Source: Blastococcus sp. LR1
GTDB lineage: Bacteria; Actinomycetota; Actinomycetes; Mycobacteriales; Geodermatophilaceae
Assembly (NCBI RefSeq): GCF_020166105.1
Contig: NZ_JAIUJY010000003.1
Span: 124,001 to 188,000, forward strand
Direction: 5' to 3'
DNA: 64,000 nt
Part shown: positions 23,273 through 31,605 of the stretch, in pieces
Numbering within the stretch: the stretch's first letter is position 1
Layout of the letters: each line of letters opens with the position of its first letter
Program-made: the position numbers and the translations under genes
The notes under the pieces: model-generated
The model's input: the letters and a program-made list of their open reading frames with translations, nothing else
Database searches by the model: none
Told to the model about the DNA's origin: nothing

Positions 23273-24847
23273 ATGAACCGGATCTCGCGGGTGGCCGCCG
23301 CCGGGCTCTCCGCGGTCGCGGCGGTCGCCGCGCGAGACCTGCTGCAGCGCGAGCACACCGTCCTCCGCAACTTCCCCGTGGTGGGGCGTGCGCGCTACCT
23401 GCTGGAGGCCATCGGCCCCGAGCTGCGCCAGTACCTCGTCGCCGGGAACAACGAGGAGCGGCCGTTCACCCGGGACCAGCGGCGCTGGGTCTACGCCTCG
23501 TCCAAGCAGGAGAACAACTACTTCGGGTTCGGCACCGACAACGACCTCGAGTACACGGCCGGGTACCCGGTCATCAAGCACCGCACGTTCGGCCGTGCGG
23601 TGCCGGCCTCGCACGTCGAGGCCGGCTCCGACGTCGAGCTGCCGTGCGCCAAGGTGCTGGGCGCGGCCCGCGGCCGGGCGAAGGCGTTCCGTCCGGCTTC
23701 CGTGGTCAACGTGTCGGCGATGAGCTTCGGGTCGCTGTCGGGCGCCGCGGTGGAGGCGCTCAACCGGGGTGCGGCTCTGGCCGGCTGCCTGCAGAACACG
23801 GGGGAGGGCGGGCTGTCCGCCCACCACCGGCACGGCGGCGAGCTGGTCCTCCAGATCGGCACCGCGTACTTCGGCTGCCGGGACGAGCACGGCCGCTTCG
23901 ACCTGCAGCGGCTGGTGGACCTGGTGGCCGGCGCCCCGGTGCGGGCGCTGGAGATCAAGCTGAGCCAAGGCGCCAAGCCGGGTCTGGGCGGAGTGCTGCC
24001 GGCGGCCAAGGTGTCGGCGGAGATCGCTGCTGCCCGGGGGGTGCCGCAGGGGGTCGACTGCGTCAGCCCGTCCCGCCACGCGGAGTTCTCCGACGTCGAC
24101 AGCCTGCTGGACTGGGTGGAGCTCCTCGCCGACGCGACCGGGCTGCCGGTGGGGATCAAGTCCGCCGTCGGCGACATGGTGTTCTGGGAGGAGCTGACCG
24201 CGCTCATGGCCACCACCGGGCGCGGCGTCGACTTCGTGACCATCGACGGCGGAGAGGGCGGGACCGGAGCGGCGCCGCTGATCTTCACCGACTCCGTGTC
24301 GCTGCCCTTCCAGCTGGGCTTCGCCCGGGTGTACAGCACCTTCGCGCGAGCAGGGCTGGCCGAGGACGTCGTCTTCGTCGGCGGCGGGAAGCTGGGTCTG
24401 CCCGACAACGCCGTCGTCGCCTTCGCGCTGGGCTGCGACCTGGTCAACATCGCCCGCGAGGCGATGCTGGCCATCGGCTGCATCCAGGCGCAGAAGTGCC
24501 ACACCGACACCTGCCCGACCGGCGTCGCGACGCAGAACGCCTGGCTGGCCCACGGACTGGACCCGGCGCTGAAGTCGGTCCGACTCGCCAACTACGTGCG
24601 CACCCTGCGGCGCGATCTGCTCAAGGTCTCCGAGGCCTGCGGCGTCGAGCACCCGGGGCTGATCGACACCGGCTCGGTCGAGGTGCTCACCGGCCGGACC
24701 GAGTCGCGGCCGCTGGACGAGGTGTACGGCTACGAGCCGGGGTGGGGGCTGCCGTCGGCGGCCGACCGCAGCGCGATCGCCGCGATCATGGCGGGGGAGT
24801 CGCCGCGGGGCGGCAGTGCGCCGCCCTCGCCGACCGCCGCCGGCTGA
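23273..24847 (+). CDS. FMN-binding glutamate synthase family protein (stand-alone GltB central domain)
   Basis: 524 residues corresponding only to the FMN/synthase domain of glutamate synthase, without glutaminase or structural C-terminal domains. An N-terminal helix-like segment (VAAAGLSAVAAVAARDLL) suggests membrane association. Core motifs are SAMSFGSLSGAAVEALN, LEIKLSQGAKPGLGG, FVTIDGGEGGTGAAP and the cysteine set CIQAQKCHTDTCPTG (C-x5-C-x4-C) that binds a 3Fe-4S cluster in GltB. Such proteins are common but mostly uncharacterised; ammonia-dependent glutamate formation or another FMN oxidoreductase role are possible. No Shine-Dalgarno is seen before ATG 23273; a hairpin directly precedes it. 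Confidence 0.88.
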   Translation: MNRISRVAAAGLSAVAAVAARDLLQREHTVLRNFPVVGRARYLLEAIGPELRQYLVAGNNEERPFTRDQRRWVYASSKQENNYFGFGTDNDLEYTAGYPVIKHRTFGRAVPASHVEAGSDVELPCAKVLGAARGRAKAFRPASVVNVSAMSFGSLSGAAVEALNRGAALAGCLQNTGEGGLSAHHRHGGELVLQIGTAYFGCRDEHGRFDLQRLVDLVAGAPVRALEIKLSQGAKPGLGGVLPAAKVSAEIAAARGVPQGVDCVSPSRHAEFSDVDSLLDWVELLADATGLPVGIKSAVGDMVFWEELTALMATTGRGVDFVTIDGGEGGTGAAPLIFTDSVSLPFQLGFARVYSTFARAGLAEDVVFVGGGKLGLPDNAVVAFALGCDLVNIAREAMLAIGCIQAQKCHTDTCPTGVATQNAWLAHGLDPALKSVRLANYVRTLRRDLLKVSEACGVEHPGLIDTGSVEVLTGRTESRPLDEVYGYEPGWGLPSAADRSAIAAIMAGESPRGGSAPPSPTAAG

Positions 24848-24951
24848 AGGCTCCGCCCTCGGAATCGATCGTCGTCCACGTGCCCGTCTCGGGCGTGGCG
24901 CCGGCTCGACGCGCCGTCCGGGCGGGCAGGCAGACGATGATCAACTGCTGG

Positions 24952-25572
24952 TCACAGGCCCTTGAGGAGGTCCTCGAACGACGTCGTCGGATCGGCGAAC
25001 GGGTCGGCCGGGGCCGCCGGCGGGCGACCGGCGACCAGGTCGGCGAGCTCCTCGGCGGCGCGGCGCACCCGACCGGTGAGGGCAGGGGTGCCGCTGTCGC
25101 CGCCGGCCCAGTCCTCCGACGCCGCGAACACCGCGGTCGGCGCCACGGTGGCCCGCAGGTAGGAGAACAGCGGGCGCATGGCGTGCTCGAGCACCAGGGA
25201 GTGCCGCGCGGTGCCCGCCGTGGCGCCCAGGAGCACCGGCTTCCCGGTCAGCGAGTCCTTGTCCAGGACGTCGAAGAACGTCTTGAACAGCCCGCTGTAG
25301 GACGCCGAGAAGACCGGGGTGACCGCGATCAGCCCGTCGGCGCCGACGACGGTGTCCACCGCACCCCGCAGCGACTCGTTCGGGAACCCGGTGAGCAGGT
25401 TGTCGGCCAGGTCGCGGGCGTGCTTGCGCAGCTCCACGACCTCGACGGTGGCGGTGATGCCGCGCCCGGTGAGCGCGGCCTGGGCGGCCGCGGTCAGCCG
25501 GTCGGCCAGCAGCCGGGTCGAGCTGGGGTTGCTCAGCCCGGCGCTGACGACGGCGAGCGTGCGGGTGCTCAT
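24952..25572 (-). CDS. NAD(P)H-dependent FMN reductase partner of LLM monooxygenase
   Basis: 206 residues with a flavodoxin-like fold: TLAVVSAGLSNPSSTRLLADRL (phosphate-binding loop), ADGLIAVTPVFSASYSGLFKTF and PVLLGATAGTARHSLVLEHAM. It belongs to the group adjacent to LLM-class oxidoreductases in actinobacteria (CE1759-like). It supplies reduced FMN for the upstream gene's oxygenase. Its ATG overlaps the stop of that gene by four bases, so expression is coupled. The C-terminus is Pro/Ala-rich. Confidence 0.88.
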   Translation of the reverse strand: MSTRTLAVVSAGLSNPSSTRLLADRLTAAAQAALTGRGITATVEVVELRKHARDLADNLLTGFPNESLRGAVDTVVGADGLIAVTPVFSASYSGLFKTFFDVLDKDSLTGKPVLLGATAGTARHSLVLEHAMRPLFSYLRATVAPTAVFAASEDWAGGDSGTPALTGRVRRAAEELADLVAGRPPAAPADPFADPTTSFEDLLKGL

Positions 25573-26726
25573 CGGATCGCCTCCTCCGCGGTGCGCCCGG
25601 GGGCCTGTCCGGTGACGCTGTCGCCGCCGGCGTGCACCGTCGCGTCCTTCGCCCCGCCGGCCGCGGCCACGCGGGAGGCGTGGGTCGGGGCGGCGGGCAC
25701 GTGCGCCGGCTTGAGCGCGGCGAACTCCTTGCGGAGCACCGGCACGACCTCCTCGCCGAGGATGTCGAGCTGCTCGAGCACGGTCTTGAGCGGCAGGCCG
25801 GCGTGGTCGATGAGGAACAGCTGGCGCTGGTAGTCACCGACGTAGTCGCGGAAGCCGAGCGTCCGCTCGATGACCTGCTGCGGGGAGCCCACGGTCAGCG
25901 GGGTCTCGCGGCTGAAGTCCTCCAGCGAGGGGCCGTGGCCGTAGACCGGTGCGTTGTCGAAGTAGGGCCGGAACTCGTTCACGGCGTCCTGGCTGTTCTT
26001 GCGCATGAACACCTGCCCGCCGAGGCCGACGATCGCCTGGTCGGCGGTGCCGTGGCCGTAGTGCTCGTAGCGGCGGCGGTAGAACTCGACCATCTTCTGG
26101 GTGTGCTCGGCCGGCCAGAAGATGTGGTTGGAGAAGAAGCCGTCGCCGTAGTACGCGGCCTGCTCGGCGATCTGCGGGCTGCGGATCGAGCCGTGCCAGA
26201 CGAACGGGGCGACGCCGTCCAGCGGGCGGGGCGTCGAGGTGAAGCCCTGCAGCGGGGAGCGGAACTTGCCCTGCCAGTCGACGACGTCCTCGCTCCAGAG
26301 CCGGCGCAGGAGCGCGTAGTTCTCCACCGCCAGCTCGATGCCGTTGCGGATGTCCTGGCCGAACCACGGGTACACGGGCCCGGTGTTGCCGCGGCCCATC
26401 ATCAGGTCCACCCGGCCACCGGCCAGGTGCTGCAGCATCGCGTAGTCCTCGGCGATCTTCACCGGGTCGTTGGTGGTGATCAGCGTCGTGGAGGTCGACA
26501 GCTGGAGCTTCTGGGTCTTCGCCGCGATCCACGCCAGCGTCGTGGTGGGGGAGGACGAGAAGAACGGCGGGTTGTGGTGCTCGCCCAGGGCGAAGACGTC
26601 GAGCCCGACCTCCTCGGCCTTCTGCGCGATGGTCAGGACCGCCTGGAGCCGCTCCGCCTCGGTGGGGGTGCGGCCGGTGGTCGGGTCGGTCGTGATGTCG
26701 CTGACCGTGAAGATGCCGAACTGCAT
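25569..26726 (-). CDS. LLM-class FMN-dependent monooxygenase (CE1758 family)
   Basis: 385 residues with the luciferase-like TIM-barrel: MQFGIFTVSDITTDPTTGRT at the N-terminus, LDVFALGEHHNPPFFSSSP, LAGGRVDLMMGRGNTGPVYP and FVWHGSIRSPQIAEQAAYYG. Reduced FMN and O2 oxidise an organic substrate, here unknown. The last 45 residues are an Ala/Pro-rich extension. A GGAGG precedes ATG 26726. A palindrome of the MarR type sits in the promoter region. It forms a two-gene operon with the flavin reductase. Confidence 0.9.
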   Translation of the reverse strand: MQFGIFTVSDITTDPTTGRTPTEAERLQAVLTIAQKAEEVGLDVFALGEHHNPPFFSSSPTTTLAWIAAKTQKLQLSTSTTLITTNDPVKIAEDYAMLQHLAGGRVDLMMGRGNTGPVYPWFGQDIRNGIELAVENYALLRRLWSEDVVDWQGKFRSPLQGFTSTPRPLDGVAPFVWHGSIRSPQIAEQAAYYGDGFFSNHIFWPAEHTQKMVEFYRRRYEHYGHGTADQAIVGLGGQVFMRKNSQDAVNEFRPYFDNAPVYGHGPSLEDFSRETPLTVGSPQQVIERTLGFRDYVGDYQRQLFLIDHAGLPLKTVLEQLDILGEEVVPVLRKEFAALKPAHVPAAPTHASRVAAAGGAKDATVHAGGDSVTGQAPGRTAEEAIR

Positions 26727-26740
26727 GTCCGCCTCCGTGC

Positions 26741-26758
26741 TAGTTGAGAGTGCAACTA
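26741..26758. promoter_or_regulatory. MarR-type operator candidate upstream of the LLM operon
   Basis: TAGTTGAGAGTGCAACTA is a perfect inverted repeat of six-base arms (TAGTTG/CAACTA) with a six-base spacer, 15 bases before the LLM start. TAGTTG-type half sites with this spacing are frequent in MarR-family operators. No marR gene is in the window. Confidence 0.65.
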
Positions 26759-26970
26759 TCTCACCCGCTGCAACACGGCCTCCCCCTCTCCTATGCCCGC
26801 TCCTCCGGATGGGGGTGAAGAGCCCCGGCAGCGATGCGTAGTCGGTCCGGCACGCGCCGCCGTGGCGCCACCGGAGCGCCCGGCGTGGCGGGTCACGGCT
26901 CAGTCACGGTGCCGCACCCTCCGGGAGCGGCCTGGCAGATTCGGTGGCACCTAACTTCCCAGGGGGGCGC

Positions 26971-27762
26971 ATGCGGTCGGTCCGACAAGTCGAGTTCGTC
27001 GAGAACCGTGTCGTGGACGGTGAGGCGCCCTCGGAGGAGTCCCTGGCCGGCCCACCGCGTCCGGCCGGAGCGCTCGAGACGCTGCTCGACCACCGTCCCG
27101 CCTTCCGCGGATCGGTCCGGGGCTACGACCGCCTCGAGGTGGACAACTACGTCGCCTGGGCCGAGGGGGAGCTCGCCACCGCGCAGCGGGAGCGGGAGCA
27201 CCTGCTGGACCGCCTGGTGTCCGGCGCCGCCGAGCTGGAGATCTCCCGGCGACTGCTGGCCGAGCGCCCGCATCCGCGCCCGGTGGTCAGCGACCGGGTG
27301 GGGGAGATCCTCCGGCTCGCGGAGGACCAGGCCGCCGAGGTTCTCGCCGCCGCCGAGAGCGAGGCCGGCCGGATCATCGCCGACGCGCGCCTGGAGGCCG
27401 ACGCCCGACTGCGGAAGGCACACGAGATCCGGGAGCTGGCCGGCAATGTCGCCGACCAGCTCCGGTCCGACGCCCAGCGTGACCGGGCGGAGGCCGCCGC
27501 GCTGCTCGCGCAGGCCGGCCGGGGCGCCGAGGCGCTGGCGCGGGAAGCGGCCGAGGAGCGCGAGCGGCAGGCTGCCGCGGCACTCGCCGAGCGCGACCGG
27601 ATCGCCGCGGACCTGGCCGACCTGCACCGTCAGCGGGAGGAGGTCCGGGCCACGCTGCGTGGGCTCGCCGACCGGCTCGGGGAGGCGCTGCGCGCCGTGG
27701 GCGTGCCCGACCCCGACGACCTCGTCCTGGCCGGCGGCCCGGGGGAGCCGGTTCCGGCCTGA
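26971..27762 (+). CDS. DivIVA-like coiled-coil protein
   Basis: 263 residues. A short DivIVA-like segment, FRGSVRGYDRLEVDNYVAWAE (residues about 47-67; only the pattern GYDRLEVDNYV is diagnostic), is followed by about 150 residues of heptad-rich, Ala/Glu/Arg-rich coiled coil. DivIVA/Wag31 relatives localise to curved membranes and organise polar growth or septation. The N-terminal 45 residues differ from classical DivIVA, so this is a divergent member. The start ATG 26971 follows a run of six G. The upstream 200 bases are non-coding apart from the LLM promoter. Confidence 0.7.
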   Translation: MRSVRQVEFVENRVVDGEAPSEESLAGPPRPAGALETLLDHRPAFRGSVRGYDRLEVDNYVAWAEGELATAQREREHLLDRLVSGAAELEISRRLLAERPHPRPVVSDRVGEILRLAEDQAAEVLAAAESEAGRIIADARLEADARLRKAHEIRELAGNVADQLRSDAQRDRAEAAALLAQAGRGAEALAREAAEERERQAAAALAERDRIAADLADLHRQREEVRATLRGLADRLGEALRAVGVPDPDDLVLAGGPGEPVPA

Positions 27763-27815
27763 CGGCCGCCGGTGGGATCCTGTTCCGACCGGAGGACGAC
27801 GAGAGGCGGTCGGGC

Positions 27816-28307
27816 GTGGACGCGGTGAACGAGGACGTGCGGATCGACGGCGGGATCGTCGTGGGGCACGACGGATCGACGTGGGCGCAGGAGGCACTGG
27901 GGTGGGCCGGCCGGCTGGCCGCCCGCGCCGGACTGGAGCTGCACGTCGTGCGGGGCTGGTCCCTTCCGACCGCACCGCGGCCGGCCGGCTGGGAGCCGGG
28001 GTCCGTGCCGCCGCTGGCCGACTGGGAGCGCGCGGTCGCCGACGAGCTCGCCGCGCACGTGGCCGCGGCGGCGGTGGACCCGTCCGTGCGCGTCACCGCC
28101 CACGTGGTGCACCGCTCGCCGGTGAAGGCGCTGCTCGCTGCCGCGCAAGGTGCCGACCTGCTGGTGGTCGCGGCCCGTGGCGAGGGCGGGTTCGCCGGCC
28201 TCCTGCTCGGCTCGGTCAGCGACCAGCTGGTCCACCACGCGGCCTGTCCGGTGACGGTGGTCCGCAGCGGCCACGGCGGGCACGCCTTCGCCCCGGGACC
28301 CCGCTGA
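27816..28307 (+). CDS. Universal stress protein (UspA family)
   Basis: 163 residues, one Usp domain: GGIVVGHDGSTWAQEALGWA at the start and the ATP-binding signature GADLLVVAARGEGGFAGLLLGSVS near the C-terminus (G-2x-G-9x-G-S/T type), then VHHAACPVTVVRS. Function is stress adaptation; ligand is probably ATP. GTG 27816 follows GAGGCGGT. It is 54 bases after the DivIVA-like gene and may share its transcript. Confidence 0.9.
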   Translation: MDAVNEDVRIDGGIVVGHDGSTWAQEALGWAGRLAARAGLELHVVRGWSLPTAPRPAGWEPGSVPPLADWERAVADELAAHVAAAAVDPSVRVTAHVVHRSPVKALLAAAQGADLLVVAARGEGGFAGLLLGSVSDQLVHHAACPVTVVRSGHGGHAFAPGPR

Positions 28308-28376
28308 CCCCTGCGGGACGTCGTGCACACTGCCGCTGACCTGCGGAGCAGCCGCGGGCCGGAGCGGAGGAACGGC

Positions 28377-29297
28377 GTGCGCGACTTCAGCGGAACCACG
28401 GTGGTGACTGTCGGCGAGGGGCCGGAGGACGTCCTCGTCGACGGGGCCGGACGGGTGTACACCGGCCTGGCCGACGGCCGGATCGTGCGCGTGGCCGGTC
28501 CGCAGGGGCCCGTGGAGACCGTCGCGCGGGTACCGGGTCGGCCGCTGGGCGTGGAGTTCCTCGGCGAGGGGGAGCTGCTCGTCTGCTCGTCCGAGGGCGG
28601 GCTGCTGGCGGTCACCCTGGCCGACGGCGCCGTCCGCACGCTGGCCGACCGGGTGGAGGGGCGTCCCCTCGAGGCGGTCAACAACGCCGCGGTGGCCGCC
28701 GACGGCACGATCTACTTCTCCGACTCCTCGCAGCGCTTCCGCATTCCGCAGTGGCGCGCGGACCTGGTGCAGCGGACGGCGACCGGGCGGCTGTTCCGGC
28801 GCACCCCCGACGGCATGGTCACCGAGCTGCTCGGCGGGCTGGAGTTCGCCAACGGGGTGGCGCTGGCGCCGGACGAGTCCTGGGTCGCCGTCGCCGAGAC
28901 CGGCGCGGCCCGGGTGCAGCGCGTCTGGCTGACGGGGGAGCGGGCCGGCGAGAGCGAGGTCTTCGTCGACGACCTGCCCGGGCATCCCGACAACATCGCC
29001 CTGGGCTCCGACGGCCTGATCTGGATCACCCTGCCCAGCCCCCGGGTCTCCTCGCTGGCGGTCATCCACCGGCTCCCCGCGCCGCTGCGGGTGCTGCTCA
29101 GCAAGCTGCCCCCGAGCCTGCAGCCCAGCCCCGGCCGGACGCTCGGCGTCCTGGCCGTCGACGCCGAGGGGCGCGTGGTGCACCGGCTGAGCGGGGAGAT
29201 CCCCGGCTTCGAGATGCTCACCGGCGTCCGCGAGGCGCAGGGCCGGCTCTGGTTCGGCAGCCTCACCGGCAGCACGCTGGCCACGGTCGACCTGTGA
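28377..29297 (+). CDS. SMP-30/gluconolactonase/strictosidine synthase-like six-bladed beta-propeller protein
   Basis: 306 residues. The sequence alternates beta-propeller blades: GPEDVLVDGAGRVYTGLADG, LGVEFLGEGELLVC, NNAAVAADGTIYFSDSS, FANGVALAPDESWVAVAET and GHPDNIALGSDGLIWITL. The pattern matches the strictosidine-synthase/SMP-30 superfamily of lactonases and related hydrolases. The substrate is unknown; no link to the gluconate operon 5 kb upstream can be shown. GTG 28377 is used because GGAGCGGAGG directly precedes it. Confidence 0.85.
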   Translation: MRDFSGTTVVTVGEGPEDVLVDGAGRVYTGLADGRIVRVAGPQGPVETVARVPGRPLGVEFLGEGELLVCSSEGGLLAVTLADGAVRTLADRVEGRPLEAVNNAAVAADGTIYFSDSSQRFRIPQWRADLVQRTATGRLFRRTPDGMVTELLGGLEFANGVALAPDESWVAVAETGAARVQRVWLTGERAGESEVFVDDLPGHPDNIALGSDGLIWITLPSPRVSSLAVIHRLPAPLRVLLSKLPPSLQPSPGRTLGVLAVDAEGRVVHRLSGEIPGFEMLTGVREAQGRLWFGSLTGSTLATVDL

Positions 29298-29312
29298 CCG
29301 TGCAGCTGTGAG

Positions 29313-29966
29313 TCAGACGTCCCCGACGGCGCCGTAGACCGCTGACAACCACACGCCCAGCAGCACGTCGACGACGTCGGACTCGGGAACCGAGGGGCCG
29401 TCGCCGGTGAAGGTCGCGTAGAGGACCCGCTCGTTCATGGAGGTCAGCGCGACCGCGAGGTCGCGCGCGGGCAGGCCCTGCGGCGCCGCGCCGCGGGCGC
29501 GCTCGGCGTCGATGGCGGCGGCGCACTGCTGCACCCACCGCTCGAAGACCGAGGACCACAGCGCCCGGACCTCGGCGTTGGTCGTCCGCGCCTCGGCCCA
29601 GGCCACGGTGAGCGCCCGGTGCCGACGGAAGGTCTCGTAGTAGGCGGTGATGGCGCGCGACCACCCCTCGCGGGCGCTGGTGGCCGGCGTGCCGAAGACC
29701 TGCCGCATCGAGCTGTCGGCCTCGGCCACCACCCGGTCGAGCAGCGACAGCAGGACGGCGTCCTTCGACGAGAAGTAGAAGTAGAAGGTGGGCCGGGAGA
29801 TGCCCGCGCCGCGCGCCAGGTCGTCGACCGAGATCGACCCCAGGGAGCGCTCGGAGAGCAGGCGCTCCGCGGTCGCGAGGATCGCCAGCTCCCGGTCGTC
29901 GCCAGAGGGCCGGACGGGCCGTCGGCCGCGTCCGGTGCCGGGGGCATCACCCTGAGCAGTCGACAC
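29313..29966 (-). CDS. ethR: TetR-family repressor, EthR orthologue
   Basis: 217 residues. The helix-turn-helix block RPSGDDRELAILATAERLL, SVDDLARGAGISRPTFYFYF and SSKDAVLLSLLDRVV is nearly the same as M. tuberculosis EthR as I recall it, and IDAERARGAAPQGLPA and MNERVLYATFTGDGPSVPE in the ligand domain also match. EthR represses the divergent Baeyer-Villiger monooxygenase gene ethA, which is exactly the arrangement here. GTG 29966 is preferred; the frame is open to 30167 but the extra residues have no counterpart in EthR and would run into the ethA control region. No Shine-Dalgarno is visible on this strand. Confidence 0.9.
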   Translation of the reverse strand: MSTAQGDAPGTGRGRRPVRPSGDDRELAILATAERLLSERSLGSISVDDLARGAGISRPTFYFYFSSKDAVLLSLLDRVVAEADSSMRQVFGTPATSAREGWSRAITAYYETFRRHRALTVAWAEARTTNAEVRALWSSVFERWVQQCAAAIDAERARGAAPQGLPARDLAVALTSMNERVLYATFTGDGPSVPESDVVDVLLGVWLSAVYGAVGDV

Positions 29967-30008
29967 AGCAAGGGAGGATAACCGCTGCTCCTGCGTAACT
30001 CGACACCA

Positions 30009-30025
30009 TGTTGACTCGTTCGACA
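30009..30025. promoter_or_regulatory. Possible EthR operator between ethR and ethA
   Basis: TGTTGA and TCGACA form an imperfect inverted repeat (one mismatch) around five bases, in a 148-base intergenic region rich in TCGAC/GTCGA words (30001-30034). EthR operators contain tandem half sites of this general kind. Confidence 0.4.
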
Positions 30026-30114
30026 AGGCGTCGATACGGTCGGCGGCGCAGAGTCCTGCGACAGCGACGACCAGTCCCCGGCTCCGGCCGGACGAGCAAG
30101 CGGAGAGAGCGGAC

Positions 30115-31605
30115 ATGACGAGCGAACACCTGGACGTCCTGGTGGTCGGAGCGGGGCTCTCCGGCATCGGTGCGGCCTGCCACCTCGAGACCGAGCGGCC
30201 CGGCAGCAGCTACGCCGTCCTGGAGTCCCGGGCCGCCATGGGCGGCACGTGGGATCTCTTCCGCTACCCGGGCATCCGGTCGGACTCGGACATGTTCACC
30301 CTGGGCTACGCCTTCCGGCCGTGGAAGGAGTCGAAGGCCATCGCCGACGGCGCGGACATCCGCTCCTACATCGAGGACACCGCGCGGGAGTACGGCGTCA
30401 CCGACAAGATCCGCTACCACCACAAGGTGGTCTCGGCGGACTGGTCGAGCGCGGACAGCCGCTGGGTCGTGACCGTGGAGCGCACCGACACCGGCGAGAC
30501 GCTCGAGCTCACCTGCGACTGGCTGCACACCTGCGCGGGCTACTACAGCTACGACAAGGGCTTCAGCCCGAGCTTCGAGGGCGAGGAGCGCTTCGCCGGT
30601 CAGATGATCCACCCGCAGCACTGGCCCGAGGACCTCGACCTCACGGGCAAGAAGGTCGTCGTCATCGGCAGCGGCGCCACCGCCGTCACCCTGGTGCCCA
30701 ATCTCGCCGAGCAGGCCGCCAAGGTCACGATGCTCCAGCGGACGCCCAGCTACATCCTGTCGCTGCCCGGGCGCGACCCGCTGGCCAAGGCGCTGAAGAA
30801 CCGGCTGCCCGACAAGCTCACCTATCCGATCGTGCGCTGGAAGAACGTGCTGGCCTCCACCGCGCTGTACCAGCTCAGCCGTCGCCGTCCCACGCTGGTG
30901 CGCGGCCTGATCCGCCGGCTGACCGTCAAGCAGCTGCCCGGCTTCGACGTCGACACGCACTTCAACCCGCCGTACAACCCGTGGGACCAGCGGCTGTGCC
31001 TGGTGCCCGACGGCGACTTGTTCCGCACCCTGCGCAAGGGCAAGGCCGACATGGTCACCGACCGGATCGCGCACTTCGACGAGACCGGGATCCAGCTGGA
31101 GTCGGGCAAGCACCTCGAGGCCGACGTGATCATCACGGCGACCGGGCTCAACCTGCTGCCGGTCGGCGGAATGACGCTGTACCTGGACGGCACGGAGGTG
31201 AAGCTCTCCGAGACCGTCTCCTACAAGGGGATGATGCTCTCAGGCGTGCCGAACTTCTCCATGGTCATCGGCTACACCAACGCCTCCTGGACGCTGAAGG
31301 CCGACCTGGTCAACCGCTACGTGTGCCGGCTGCTGGACCACCTGGACGCCGAGGGCCTCGCCACGGCGACGCCGGTCGCGCCGCCGGAGGGCGCCGACGC
31401 ACCCTTCCTGGACCTCGCCTCCGGCTACGTGCAGCGCAGCCTCGACGGACTGCCGAAGCAGGGCGGCCGCACCCCGTGGCGACTGCACCAGAACTACATC
31501 CTCGACGTGCGGATGATGAAGCGTGGATCGCTGGAGGACGAGGGCATGACCTTCCAGAAGCAGGCCGCCGTGCCGGCCGCCGCGGCCCCGTCGGTCGTGG
31601 CGTGA
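30115..31605 (+). CDS. ethA: Baeyer-Villiger flavin monooxygenase, EthA-type
   Basis: 496 residues. FAD-binding GAGLSGIGAACHLE near the N-terminus, GGTWDLFRYPGIRSDSDMFT (the BVMO-fingerprint region), HPQHWPEDLDLTGKKVVVIG and NADPH-binding GSGATAVTLVP, then ATGLNL and GYTNASWTLKADL. Identity to M. tuberculosis EthA as remembered is obvious along the whole length. EthA oxidises ketones to esters and S-oxygenates thioamides such as ethionamide. A GGAGAG precedes ATG 30115. The stop overlaps the start of the SDR gene by one base (TGATG). Regulated probably by the divergent EthR. Confidence 0.93.
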   Translation: MTSEHLDVLVVGAGLSGIGAACHLETERPGSSYAVLESRAAMGGTWDLFRYPGIRSDSDMFTLGYAFRPWKESKAIADGADIRSYIEDTAREYGVTDKIRYHHKVVSADWSSADSRWVVTVERTDTGETLELTCDWLHTCAGYYSYDKGFSPSFEGEERFAGQMIHPQHWPEDLDLTGKKVVVIGSGATAVTLVPNLAEQAAKVTMLQRTPSYILSLPGRDPLAKALKNRLPDKLTYPIVRWKNVLASTALYQLSRRRPTLVRGLIRRLTVKQLPGFDVDTHFNPPYNPWDQRLCLVPDGDLFRTLRKGKADMVTDRIAHFDETGIQLESGKHLEADVIITATGLNLLPVGGMTLYLDGTEVKLSETVSYKGMMLSGVPNFSMVIGYTNASWTLKADLVNRYVCRLLDHLDAEGLATATPVAPPEGADAPFLDLASGYVQRSLDGLPKQGGRTPWRLHQNYILDVRMMKRGSLEDEGMTFQKQAAVPAAAAPSVVA

